Positions 33,380-41,398 of a stretch of DNA of 64,000 nt are shown here, piece after piece (position 1 is the first letter of the stretch; each line of letters starts with the position of its first letter). The DNA lies in contig NZ_CP126106.1 of NCBI RefSeq assembly GCF_030123325.1, forward strand, positions 4,368,001 through 4,432,000, given 5' to 3'. The notes beneath the pieces were generated by a model. That model made no database searches. It saw only the letters and a list, made by a program, of their open reading frames with translations, and was not told the origin of the DNA. Source of the stretch: Peribacillus simplex (lineage in GTDB: Bacteria > Bacillota > Bacilli > Bacillales > DSM-1321). Position numbers and translations under genes: made by a program.

Positions 33380-34939
33380 ATGGCTATTCGGATTAATGAA
33401 GCTTTGCAACTACCTATTATGAAACAAACAAAATTAAAGGCTGGAAAAAAGGGGTTACAAAATTGGATCAAATGGGTAACTATTGTGGAGGTAATTGAAG
33501 ATATCTATCGTTTACAAGATGGCGAGTTTTTGATCACAACTGGATTCGGATTAGGAGAAAATACGAAGAAACGTAAGGAATTCGAAAAGCTTTTATCCAT
33601 CGGAAAACTATCTGGAATAGCTATATATACAGGATTTTATTTAAAGGAAATTCCAAAATCATTTATTACCATCGCAGACGAATTTGCCTTACCTTTAATT
33701 GAAATTCCTGCGAACATAAACTTCTCTATGATAACAAAAGAACTACTGGTACAAATTGTTAACAAACAAAGCCAAACATTTGAATATTCACTACGAATCC
33801 ATCAGGATTTTACACGGCTTGTATTAGAACAACACGGATTTGATCCTATTACAAAAACCCTTCATGAAATAATTGATGCAAGTGTAATCCTTATAGCAAA
33901 AGATGAAATAATAAGTTCATACATTAAACATGACTTTATTGATATTAACAATTTAAAAAGTCTATATAAAAAACAAATGGATAACGACAAAATTATTAGT
34001 CAACCTATTATAGCTAATAAAAATACCTACGGAACTCTACTCATTATAAAGGAAAAAGGGTTATCGGAAGAATTGGATTCAATTGCAATCGAGCATGCCA
34101 CTACTGTATATGCGATTGAATTTTTGCGGAGGAAAGCAGTAGAGGAGACACAATTGAGGCTCACTAGTGACTTCCTAGAAGAAGTATTAAATCCTATAAT
34201 CCCCAATAATAAAGATATGATCGAGAGAGGACGTAAACTAGGAGTAGACCTAACGAATCCACAAAGTATCATATACATTTATTTTCCATTATTGAAAGAG
34301 GAGAAAATCAAGGAAAAATACAATGAGTTAACCGAAATTATTCAATACACCATGGGAAAGTCAAAAATCCCCTACCTCATGAGGACAAAATCCGATAGTG
34401 TCATTATTTTGGTGGAAGCAAAGCCTGAACTAAATATTTTGGAACTAGCTGAGAACCTCTTAAATAGTTGGAATTCTACATTATCAAATGAACAAATAGC
34501 TATAGGTATTGGTAAAACAACTGCCGACATTTATCAATTACACAAAAGCGCTGTTGAATCTGAGCAAGCAGCACGATTTTCCCAAATACTATTTAAACCA
34601 AAATCCATAGTCCATTATAACGATTTTGGCTTATATCAATTACTCATTGAAATGAAAGAATCAGGGGTAGATTTAGAAGAGTTTTATCAAAAATATCTTG
34701 GAAATCTATTTGATTCAAAAGGTATAGACCTCATTACTACACTTGAAGCTTATCTTTTTTTCAATCAAAGTATTAAAGAAACAGCAAGCGAGCTATATAT
34801 TCATCGCCATACACTGAAATACAGGTTAGAACAGATACAGAAAAAAACTGGATTGGACCTGAACAATTATGATAATGGGATTAAGTTATACTTAGCCATT
34901 TTGGCATATAAATTATTAAAATACATTCAAATTCAGTAA
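33380..34939 (+). CDS. PucR family transcriptional regulator
   Basis: A 519-residue regulator. The N-terminal PucR domain reads RINEALQLPIMKQTKLKAGK then GLQNWIKWVTIVEVIEDIYR, followed by GEFLITTGFGL; a middle region (AIGIGKTTADIYQLHKSAVESEQAA) and a C-terminal HTH_30 domain (ETASELYIHRHTLKYRLEQI, KKTGLDL) complete it. PucR proteins sense metabolites such as purine breakdown products or amino acids and switch the neighbouring catabolic genes. GGGGG lies 6 bases before the ATG. Divergent from the aminotransferase operon, so it most likely controls that. Effector unknown. Family firm. Confidence 0.9.
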   Translation: MAIRINEALQLPIMKQTKLKAGKKGLQNWIKWVTIVEVIEDIYRLQDGEFLITTGFGLGENTKKRKEFEKLLSIGKLSGIAIYTGFYLKEIPKSFITIADEFALPLIEIPANINFSMITKELLVQIVNKQSQTFEYSLRIHQDFTRLVLEQHGFDPITKTLHEIIDASVILIAKDEIISSYIKHDFIDINNLKSLYKKQMDNDKIISQPIIANKNTYGTLLIIKEKGLSEELDSIAIEHATTVYAIEFLRRKAVEETQLRLTSDFLEEVLNPIIPNNKDMIERGRKLGVDLTNPQSIIYIYFPLLKEEKIKEKYNELTEIIQYTMGKSKIPYLMRTKSDSVIILVEAKPELNILELAENLLNSWNSTLSNEQIAIGIGKTTADIYQLHKSAVESEQAARFSQILFKPKSIVHYNDFGLYQLLIEMKESGVDLEEFYQKYLGNLFDSKGIDLITTLEAYLFFNQSIKETASELYIHRHTLKYRLEQIQKKTGLDLNNYDNGIKLYLAILAYKLLKYIQIQ

Positions 34940-34977
34940 GGTGAAACGGATTTAACAACCTTTCACCTTTCGTTTTT
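34938..34977 (+). terminator. Terminator of the PucR gene
   Basis: 9-bp arms AAGGTGAAA / TTTCACCTT, with the stem beginning inside the stop codon, followed by CGTTTTT. Confidence 0.8.
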
Positions 34978-35240
34978 CCATGTCCCCCGACTCATCATTT
35001 GGTGGGAACATATTGATTTCCCTGGAGAATATACATTTGATCAAATAGATTACCCATTCACTCATTAAAACCCTAAAAAAATTCTGATGTAAATTCAAAT
35101 CAAATAGTAAAGGATGGTAGGCCCATAAAGAGTGTGATGTTCCAAGCTGTCGGCGATTTCCACATGTCAAAAGAAAAAATCGATGTTAGTTATCTTGAAG
35201 AAGCATTACAAGACTGCCCTAGAAAAACGGCATAAATAAA
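34978..35240 (+). other. Gap with a short ORF of unknown status
   Basis: At 35137-35235 an ORF of 32 codons reads MFQAVGDFHMSKEKIDVSYL and ends in PRKTA. The frame is open for 12 or more codons upstream but has no ribosome binding site. It looks like the tail of a decayed gene. Otherwise nothing recognised. Confidence 0.3.
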
Positions 35241-35266
35241 AAACCGATAGCCATTTGCTATCGGTT
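35241..35266 (-). terminator. Terminator of the DUF975 gene
   Basis: 9-bp arms ACCGATAGC / GCTATCGGT with a 5-base loop, followed on the minus strand by TTTTTTATTT, 7 bases past the stop. Confidence 0.82.
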
Positions 35267-35272
35267 GATCTT

Positions 35273-35953
35273 TTATCCCTCTATTTGTTGATCGTCGTCA
35301 ATATCTTCTTGTGGCACGATTAATTCGTTATAGAATGCAGCCGTTGTTGTTCCAGCATAAGGAATCAACCATAGTAAACCAATTCCCAGCGTGAACATGC
35401 AAAGGATGCCCCACCCGATGAAGCTTAGGTGCATAAGGAAATACTTCCATTTTAAGCCCTTCATTCTTTTTCTGCTCTCTGTAATGGCTTCAAGCACCGT
35501 GTATTCAGGATGATCCTTCAATAAGAAAAACTGCTGCGAATAAGCGATAGCCTTGATGATACCCGGAATGATTAATAATAATGACCATAAAAAAATGAAA
35601 ATTGCTTGTAAGATGGATGCCCCAATAAGCTTGAAAGAGGTTTTTCCATCTTTATAGATTGCGAATACTTCTGGAATATCAGGGTTTCCTTCCCTAACCA
35701 AATTCAGGTAGAACCATGTGGTTGAAATGGTAAGCGGGATTAGGGCAATGGAAAAGACCATGCTGAAGATATCAGTCCATAATGGTGTTTCTTCCTGCAT
35801 GAGCCATTGTGAAAACCCACCGCTTCCGATTACTTCGACAATTAAAGGTAAAACGAGGTTGATCAAGAACAAAAGCAACATAAGCGAAACAGTTACTCCC
35901 CATTTACCTCCCAATGACTGAAGGGCTTTCCTCTTTAATTCTGAGATTCTCAT
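35273..35953 (-). CDS. DUF975 family integral membrane protein
   Basis: A 226-residue protein with about six hydrophobic segments. The opening ISELKRKALQSLGGKWGVTV and the SLLLIIPGIIKAIAYSQQFF block followed by the AITESRKRMKGLKWKYF loop are characteristic of DUF975 proteins (widespread in Firmicutes, function unknown). The tail is acidic (PQEDIDDDQQIEG). Monocistronic with a strong terminator. The ATG at 35953 has AAAGGGGAG upstream at a somewhat long spacing. Confidence 0.85.
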   Translation of the reverse strand: MRISELKRKALQSLGGKWGVTVSLMLLLFLINLVLPLIVEVIGSGGFSQWLMQEETPLWTDIFSMVFSIALIPLTISTTWFYLNLVREGNPDIPEVFAIYKDGKTSFKLIGASILQAIFIFLWSLLLIIPGIIKAIAYSQQFFLLKDHPEYTVLEAITESRKRMKGLKWKYFLMHLSFIGWGILCMFTLGIGLLWLIPYAGTTTAAFYNELIVPQEDIDDDQQIEG

Positions 35954-36093
35954 ACTCTGATTTAACTCCCCTTTTTTAAATGGCGGAATTCTGAATGTTC
36001 CTTTTTCATTGATTCAGAAAAACCACTATTTATTTGATGTCTAAATCTCACGTTGTATTTTAACATAATATCTCTAGTCGTGGGCTTAAATTC
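35954..36093. other. Upstream region of DUF975 gene
   Basis: A+T-rich, presumably holding the promoter; no site I can name. Confidence 0.3.
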
Positions 36094-36289
36094 CTAGAAA
36101 GCACACACGGATAGAGTCAAGCGGTTAAACCGGTTTCGAGCAACCATGATCAGCTCCTTTCTTGCCTTTGGTCTACTGGCTTGTTTGTTCCATAACAGTT
36201 TATGAAGGGGAATATGTCATTATGCCCTTCCAAATTAAAATACCTTCGCGAAACCATGCCCTGATAGGAGGGTATACGGTCAGCGAAGG
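36094..36289 (-). other. Structured leader followed by a well-initiated but 17-codon ORF
   Basis: On the minus strand a long interrupted hairpin (36243-36289) pairs CCTTCGC with GCGAAGG, ACC with GGT and CCCT with AGGG. A second stem pairs GAAGGG with CCCTTC (36204-36230). Then comes AAAGGAG and ATG at 36145-36147, encoding MVARNRFNRLTLSVCAF and a stop at 36094. This could be an RNA regulator with a gene lost behind it, or a leader peptide. I do not recognise the RNA. Confidence 0.35.
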
Positions 36290-36375
36290 CGCTTGTATTT
36301 ATATTGGTAAAAAGTCCTTTCGTTAATCTAGTTCTTTTTTCCTTATCCCGGATGGACCGGGCCGCTCATTTAATT

Positions 36376-36597
36376 CTATCCTAAAATCTTTTGAACAGCA
36401 TGGATAAAAATGTTAACACCGTACTCCATGGCATCTTCGTCAAAAGTAAAACGCGGATGATGGTGGGGATAGGTGATTCCCTTTTTCTTATTCCCTGCTC
36501 CTATCAAAAAATAATTGCTAGGTGCTTTCTGTCGGAAAGCCGAAAAGTCCTCAGCCATCCTTTTTCTTTTCAAACTTTTTCCTGGCTTTATCATCAC
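36376..36597 (-). pseudogene. C-terminal fragment of an M20 amidohydrolase
   Basis: 73 codons encode AEDFSAFRQKAPSNYFLIGA, then GNKKKGITYPHHHPRFTFDE, the typical C-terminal metal-binding end of M20 N-acyl-amino-acid or acetyldiaminopimelate deacylases, which are normally about 390 residues. The N-terminal 80% with the other metal ligands is missing and the sequence before AEDFS is not family-like. No ribosome binding site. A dead remnant. Confidence 0.75.
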
Positions 36598-36614
36598 CTT
36601 TTAAATGATCACAA

Positions 36615-36668
36615 CAAAAAAAGAGCATCCCAAAGCGGAAATCGCTTCCGCCTTTGGAACACCCTCTT
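36615..36668 (-). terminator. Terminator of the roc operon
   Basis: Arms CCAAAGCGGAA / TTCCGCCTTTGG (one bulge, 5-base loop) extended by AAGAG/CTCTT outer pairs; on the minus strand followed by TTTTTTTGTTG. Confidence 0.78.
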
Positions 36669-36676
36669 TCCTATAA

Positions 36677-36931
36677 TCAATCAGAGCCAGTTATAACAAA
36701 ATCGTCTTGGAGCAAAGCTAAAGGAAGCTTTCTATTAATAGGATCCCCTGCCGAAACATTAATTTCAGTTATGTGACCACTGGCACCTATTGAAACATCA
36801 ATCAATTTCCCATCCTCCGTTTTCACTAAAAAGAGCCTCTCCCATTCATAAACATAGGAATTCTTTTGAACGTAAACTTGTTCGACGGTCCCATCCTGAG
36901 CACACTCGATGGTATGAATCGGTTTTAACAC
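36677..36931 (-). CDS. Small biotinyl/lipoyl-like single-hybrid-motif protein
   Basis: 84 residues of mostly beta pattern: IECAQDGTVEQVYVQKNSYV, YEWERLFLVKTEDGKLIDVS, then GASGHITEINVSAGDPI. The repeated G-x-V/I-x-x-V-x-V and G-D-P-I pattern is that of biotinyl/lipoyl carrier domains. The hairpin that should present the modified lysine (MKM or DKA) reads KTEDGK, so it is probably not biotinylated or lipoylated. It lies 37 bases after rocG and shares its terminator, so it is likely co-induced with arginine catabolism. Role unknown. Confidence 0.6.
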   Translation of the reverse strand: MLKPIHTIECAQDGTVEQVYVQKNSYVYEWERLFLVKTEDGKLIDVSIGASGHITEINVSAGDPINRKLPLALLQDDFVITGSD

Positions 36932-36968
36932 GGAATCACTCCTCCACTCTCCATTATTTGACTAAAAC

Positions 36969-38234
36969 TTATACCCAGCCACGGAATATCGAGGCTTCTG
37001 CCATTTTTCTGACACCGACCATATACGCCGCCAGCCTCATATCCACTTTTCTTGTCTCGGACATTTCATAAACTTGATTAAATGAATTGACCAATAACTC
37101 TTTTAATTTGGTTTGGACTTCTGCATCTTCCCAATAATAACCTTGATTATTTTGAACCCATTCAAAGTAAGAAACTGTCACACCGCCTGAACTTGCCAAT
37201 ACATCAGGTACGAGTAGCACATTGCGTTCCGTCAGGATCTTGGTTGCCTCCAAAGTGGTAGGTCCATTCGCTGCCTCCACGACAATTTGGGCTTTGATAA
37301 GATGTGCATTTTCTTTGGTGATTTGATTGGAAATGGCAGCAGGCACTAAAATATCACAATCTTGTTCCAGAAGTTCCTGATTGGTGATTGTATTATCGAA
37401 TAGTGTCGTTACCGTTCCAAAGCTATCCCTTTTATCAAGTAAGTAATCGATATCCAGACCATCTTGGTTATAAATGGCACCATATGCGTCCGATATGCCA
37501 ATCACTTTCGCACCTGCATCATGCATGAATTTGGCCAAAAAGCTTCCTGCGTTCCCAAATCCTTGGACGATGATGCGTGCACCTTTCAATTCTATGCCCT
37601 TACGCTTTGCCGCTTCCTCGATACAGATGGTGACACCTTGTGCAGTCGCCTTTTCCCTGCCGTGTGAACCGCCCAGTACCAGTGGCTTACCTGTAATGAA
37701 ACCAGGAGAATCGTGTTCTCTTATTCTACTGTACTCGTCCATCATCCATGCCATGATTTGTGAATTTGTATAAACATCCGGGGCCGGAATATCTTTTGTC
37801 GGCCCCACTATTTGGCTGATTGCCCGAACGTATCCACGGCTAAGCCTTTCCAATTCACCAATGGACATTTGGCGCGGATCACAGATGATGCCGCCTTTTC
37901 CCCCGCCATATGGCAGATTCACGATTCCGCATTTCAAACTCATCCACATTGAAAGTGCCTTGACTTCTTCCTCATCCACTTCGGGATGAAAACGGATTCC
38001 GCCTTTCGTCGGACCGACAGCATCGTTGTGCTGGGCACGGTATCCAGTGAAAATCTTCGTCGTATTGTCATCCATCTTAATCGGAATCCGGACGGTCAGC
38101 ATCCGGAGAGGCTCCTTCAAAAGCTCGAACACTTCTTCAGAATAGCCAAGCTTATCAAGCGCCTCCCTGATTACGACCTGTGTTGAATCAAGCAAGCTGG
38201 CAGTTTCTTTTTCTTCTTTGATCGTTGTACTCAA
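36969..38234 (-). CDS. rocG: NAD-specific glutamate dehydrogenase RocG
   Basis: A 421-residue hexameric-type glutamate dehydrogenase. Substrate-binding blocks GYRAQHNDAVGPTKGGIRFH and NLPYGGGKGGIICDP (catalytic lysine), DIPAPDVYTNSQIMAWMMDEYS, and the Rossmann motif VQGFGNAGSFLAKF are present; the C-terminus ASIFRGWV is typical. It deaminates glutamate to 2-oxoglutarate, the last step of arginine/ornithine/proline use. It lies 22 bases after rocD and is probably driven by the RocR/sigma-54 promoter before rocA. In B. subtilis rocG is separate from rocABC, so this contiguous layout differs. Assignment to RocG rather than GudB is from context. Confidence 0.92.
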   Translation of the reverse strand: MSTTIKEEKETASLLDSTQVVIREALDKLGYSEEVFELLKEPLRMLTVRIPIKMDDNTTKIFTGYRAQHNDAVGPTKGGIRFHPEVDEEEVKALSMWMSLKCGIVNLPYGGGKGGIICDPRQMSIGELERLSRGYVRAISQIVGPTKDIPAPDVYTNSQIMAWMMDEYSRIREHDSPGFITGKPLVLGGSHGREKATAQGVTICIEEAAKRKGIELKGARIIVQGFGNAGSFLAKFMHDAGAKVIGISDAYGAIYNQDGLDIDYLLDKRDSFGTVTTLFDNTITNQELLEQDCDILVPAAISNQITKENAHLIKAQIVVEAANGPTTLEATKILTERNVLLVPDVLASSGGVTVSYFEWVQNNQGYYWEDAEVQTKLKELLVNSFNQVYEMSETRKVDMRLAAYMVGVRKMAEASIFRGWV

Positions 38235-38256
38235 TGGAATTCACCTCATAGGTATA

Positions 38257-39450
38257 TTAGGATAAAACTCTTTTAATGCGTTCGATTGCCCAATCCAAGT
38301 CTTCTTTTGTAATCACTAATGGCGGAGCAAAACGGATAACTGTATCATGTGTTTCTTTACATAGCAGTTTTTCTTCTTTAAGCTGCTCACAATAAGGTCT
38401 TGCTGCTTCTGTTAATTCGACTCCGATGAATAAGCCTCTGCCGCGGATATCTTTAATCATTGGATTCTTGATTTCTTTTAAACTATCCATAAAGTATTGT
38501 CCAAGCTCCAATGAACGTTCCGCAAGCTTCTCTTCTTCAAGGACTTCCAATGAAGCGATGGAAACCGCACATGCCAATGGATTGCCGCCGAATGTAGAAC
38601 CATGGGAACCAGGATTGAACACGCCAAGGATTTCACGGTTCGCAGCTACGCAAGAGATTGGGAAAACCCCGCCGCCAAGCGCTTTACCTAAAATGTACAT
38701 ATCCGGAACTACCCCATCCCAGTCAGAGGCGAACATTTTTCCTGAACGTCCAAGTCCTGACTGAATTTCATCAGAAACGAATAGGACATTATTTTCTTTA
38801 CATAAGTCGTAAGCTTCTTTTAAGAATCCTTGTGGCGGTATGATGATTCCCGCTTCACCTTGAATCGGTTCGATTAAAAATCCAGCCGTTTGCGGTGTAA
38901 TCGCTTCTTTCAATGCATCAAGGTCACCGTAAGGGATAAGCTTGATCCCTGGCAGCATCGGTCCGAAGCCCCTTCTATATTCCTCATCGGATGACAAGGA
39001 CACCGCTGCCATCGTACGGCCATGGAAGTTCCCGACACATGCAATGATTTCAGCTTGGTTTTCTGCGATTCCCTTAACATCATAACCCCAGCGTCTAACA
39101 GCTTTGATTGCTGTTTCAACGGCTTCAGCACCCGTATTCATAGGCAATGCCATGTCTTTTTGCGTAATGCGTGAAACCATTTCATACCATGGTCCCAATT
39201 TATCACTATGGAATGCACGGGACGTTAATGTTACGCGATCAGCTTGCTTTTTTAATTCGTCGATGATTTTCGGATGCCTGTGGCCTTGGTTCACTGCTGA
39301 ATAGGCACTAAGCATATCCATATATTTGTTGCCTTCAGGATCTTCCACCCAAACTCCTTCTGCCTTCGCAATGACGATTGGAAGTGGATTATAATTGTTT
39401 GCACCATATTGTTCTGTTTGCTCGATTAATTTTTCCGTTAAAGTTGTCAT
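38257..39450 (-). CDS. rocD: Ornithine aminotransferase RocD
   Basis: A 397-residue class III PLP enzyme. MLSAYSAVNQGHRHPKIIDE, MNTGAEAVETAIKAVRRWGY, FHGRTMAAVSLS, VLFVSDEIQSGLGRSGKMFA and ILGKALGGGVFPIS (cofactor lysine) are all near-invariant in ornithine aminotransferases. It turns ornithine and 2-oxoglutarate into glutamate semialdehyde and glutamate. Follows rocA by 18 bases and precedes rocG by 22. Confident from motifs and neighbours. Confidence 0.94.
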   Translation of the reverse strand: MTTLTEKLIEQTEQYGANNYNPLPIVIAKAEGVWVEDPEGNKYMDMLSAYSAVNQGHRHPKIIDELKKQADRVTLTSRAFHSDKLGPWYEMVSRITQKDMALPMNTGAEAVETAIKAVRRWGYDVKGIAENQAEIIACVGNFHGRTMAAVSLSSDEEYRRGFGPMLPGIKLIPYGDLDALKEAITPQTAGFLIEPIQGEAGIIIPPQGFLKEAYDLCKENNVLFVSDEIQSGLGRSGKMFASDWDGVVPDMYILGKALGGGVFPISCVAANREILGVFNPGSHGSTFGGNPLACAVSIASLEVLEEEKLAERSLELGQYFMDSLKEIKNPMIKDIRGRGLFIGVELTEAARPYCEQLKEEKLLCKETHDTVIRFAPPLVITKEDLDWAIERIKRVLS

Positions 39451-39468
39451 GTTGATTCCCCCTAAAAT

Positions 39469-41016
39469 TTATAGCGTTTCAGATGTTGTTTTTCCTTGAA
39501 GGTGAAGAACTAAATAATCAGGACCGCCCGCTTTTGAATCCGTACCTGACATATTGAATCCGCCAAATGGCTGGTATCCTACAATCGCACCAGTACAGCC
39601 GCGATTGAAGTACAAGTTACCTACGTGGAAATCCTCACGCGCTTGTTCGATATGTTCAATGTTGTTCGAGATGACCGCACCCGTTAATCCATAATCCGTG
39701 TTATTGGCAATCTCGATTGCATGATTGAAATCTTTTGCCTTACAGAATGCAACCACCGGTCCGAAAATCTCTTCTTTCATGACGCGTGCGTTCTCATCCA
39801 CATCGGCAATGATAGTTGGCTGGATGAAGAAACCTTTTGAATTGTCTCCTTCTCCCCCTGCAACAAGTTTCCCTTCTTCTTTACCGATTTCAACGTAGCT
39901 CATGACTTTGTCGTAAGCTGCTTGATCGATGACCGGACCCATGAAGTTGTTTACATCCGTTGGTTCCCCGATTGTTTTTTCTTTCGTTAATTCAATGGCA
40001 CGATTCAAGACTTGGTCATATACATCTTCCACTATGACGGCACGTGAACAAGCAGAACATTTTTGACCGGAGAATCCGAATGCAGAAGCGACGATTGATT
40101 GTGCCGCCAATTCCAGATCAGCCTCTTTATCAACAACGATCGTATCTTTACCGCCCATTTCAGCGATGACACGTTTTAACCAGATTTGGCCTTCCTGAAC
40201 TTTTGCAGCACGCTCATAAATGCGGATACCGACATCACGAGATCCAGTGAAGCTGATGAAACGTGTACGAGGATGATCTACCAAATAATCGCCCACTTCG
40301 GCACCGCTTCCTGGAATGAAGTTCACGACTCCTGCAGGCAAGCCCGCTTCTTCCAACACTTCGATGAATTTAGCTGCAATGACCGGTGTTGTACTGGCCG
40401 GTTTCAATAAGACTGTATTTCCTGAAACAAGAGCAGCCGTCGTCATGCCTGCCATGATCGCAAACGGGAAGTTCCAAGGTGAGATGATGACACCGACACC
40501 AAGTGGAATATAACTGAAAGCATTATGCTCAATCGGGCGGCTTTCCACTGGCATGCCATCTTTAAGCTTCAGCATTTGACGTGCATAGTATTCCATGAAG
40601 TCGATCGCTTCCGCTGTATCTGCATCCGCCTCATTCCATGGCTTTCCTGCTTCTTTAACCAATAGTGCCGAGAAATAATGTTTTCTTCTCCGAATGGTGG
40701 CTGCAGCCCTGAATAAAATATTTGCACGCACTTCCGCGTTCGTTTTTCTCCAAGTTTGGAATGTTTTATCTGCCGCTTGCATCGCTTGCTCAGCAAGATC
40801 CTTATTCGCTTTGGATACGGTTCCGATAACTTCTTCTTTATTTGCCGGGTTTACAGAGGTAATGACTTCATCAGTAAACACTTTTTCACCATTAATGATC
40901 AGCGGATATTTCTTCCCTAACTCATTAGCTACATCATTCAATGCCGCTTGAAAAGCTTTTTTATTTTCTTCGATTTTAAAATTAGTAAATGGTTCGTGTT
41001 TATATGGTTGGACCAT
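39469..41016 (-). CDS. rocA: L-glutamate gamma-semialdehyde (1-pyrroline-5-carboxylate) dehydrogenase RocA
   Basis: A 515-residue aldehyde dehydrogenase. NAD-binding and catalytic motifs: SPWNFPFAI, SFTGSRDVGIRI, AEMGGKDTIVV (Glu general base), FGFSGQKCSACSR (nucleophile Cys), EIFGPVVAF, and a C-terminal GGFNMSGTDSKAGG. It oxidises glutamate semialdehyde to glutamate. First gene of rocA-rocD-rocG, preceded by a perfect-looking sigma-54 promoter. ATG at 41016. Confident. Confidence 0.95.
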   Translation of the reverse strand: MVQPYKHEPFTNFKIEENKKAFQAALNDVANELGKKYPLIINGEKVFTDEVITSVNPANKEEVIGTVSKANKDLAEQAMQAADKTFQTWRKTNAEVRANILFRAAATIRRRKHYFSALLVKEAGKPWNEADADTAEAIDFMEYYARQMLKLKDGMPVESRPIEHNAFSYIPLGVGVIISPWNFPFAIMAGMTTAALVSGNTVLLKPASTTPVIAAKFIEVLEEAGLPAGVVNFIPGSGAEVGDYLVDHPRTRFISFTGSRDVGIRIYERAAKVQEGQIWLKRVIAEMGGKDTIVVDKEADLELAAQSIVASAFGFSGQKCSACSRAVIVEDVYDQVLNRAIELTKEKTIGEPTDVNNFMGPVIDQAAYDKVMSYVEIGKEEGKLVAGGEGDNSKGFFIQPTIIADVDENARVMKEEIFGPVVAFCKAKDFNHAIEIANNTDYGLTGAVISNNIEHIEQAREDFHVGNLYFNRGCTGAIVGYQPFGGFNMSGTDSKAGGPDYLVLHLQGKTTSETL

Positions 41017-41066
41017 TATGGCTCATCTCCCTAAAGTTTATGTTTTTACTTCTCGCTTATTAATCA

Positions 41067-41082
41067 AGCAAGTTCCGTGCCA
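41067..41082 (-). promoter_or_regulatory. Sigma-54 (SigL) promoter of rocA
   Basis: On the minus strand TGGCACGGAACTTGCT matches the -24/-12 consensus TGGCAC-N5-TTGCW without a mismatch. It lies about 50 bases before the rocA ATG. Confidence 0.88.
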
Positions 41083-41283
41083 ACTTTTCATTTTTTTGAA
41101 AAAATAATGTTTTTTCTTTAAAAATGCAATGAAATTCAGCACTTTTGGGGCAAAATTGACATAGTATGCCATTATTTTTTGCTCTAAACCCTATTTTTGT
41201 CGCTTAAACCTTACACTTTTTATTAATGCAAAATTCATGCCAACTCGAAAAACCATAAAAAACAGCTTTTTTTCCCTTTTTCC

Positions 41284-41340
41284 GCAAAATATTTTTGCAC
41301 TTCAATGCAAAATAATCTTGCTGTGCAAATTTTATTTGCG
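41284..41340. promoter_or_regulatory. Cluster of RocR-type upstream activating sequences
   Basis: Three palindromic sites in 57 bases: GCAAAATATTTTTGC (41284-41298), TGCAAAATAATCTTGCT (41306-41322) and TGCAAATTTTATTTGCG (41324-41340). They resemble the RocR site TGCAAAATAATTTTGCA of B. subtilis. They are about 200-270 bases upstream of the rocA sigma-54 promoter, a normal enhancer distance, and lie just before rocR, so they may also tune rocR. Confidence 0.75.
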
Positions 41341-41398
41341 CCTTTGCTTCAATTCCTCTACAATAGCTCTAAGAAAAGAAGAAAAACGGGAGGCATTC

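Noticed and set aside
36376..36597. A functional small M20 protein
   Set aside because: It lacks the catalytic domain and most metal ligands and has no ribosome binding site, so it was scored as a remnant.
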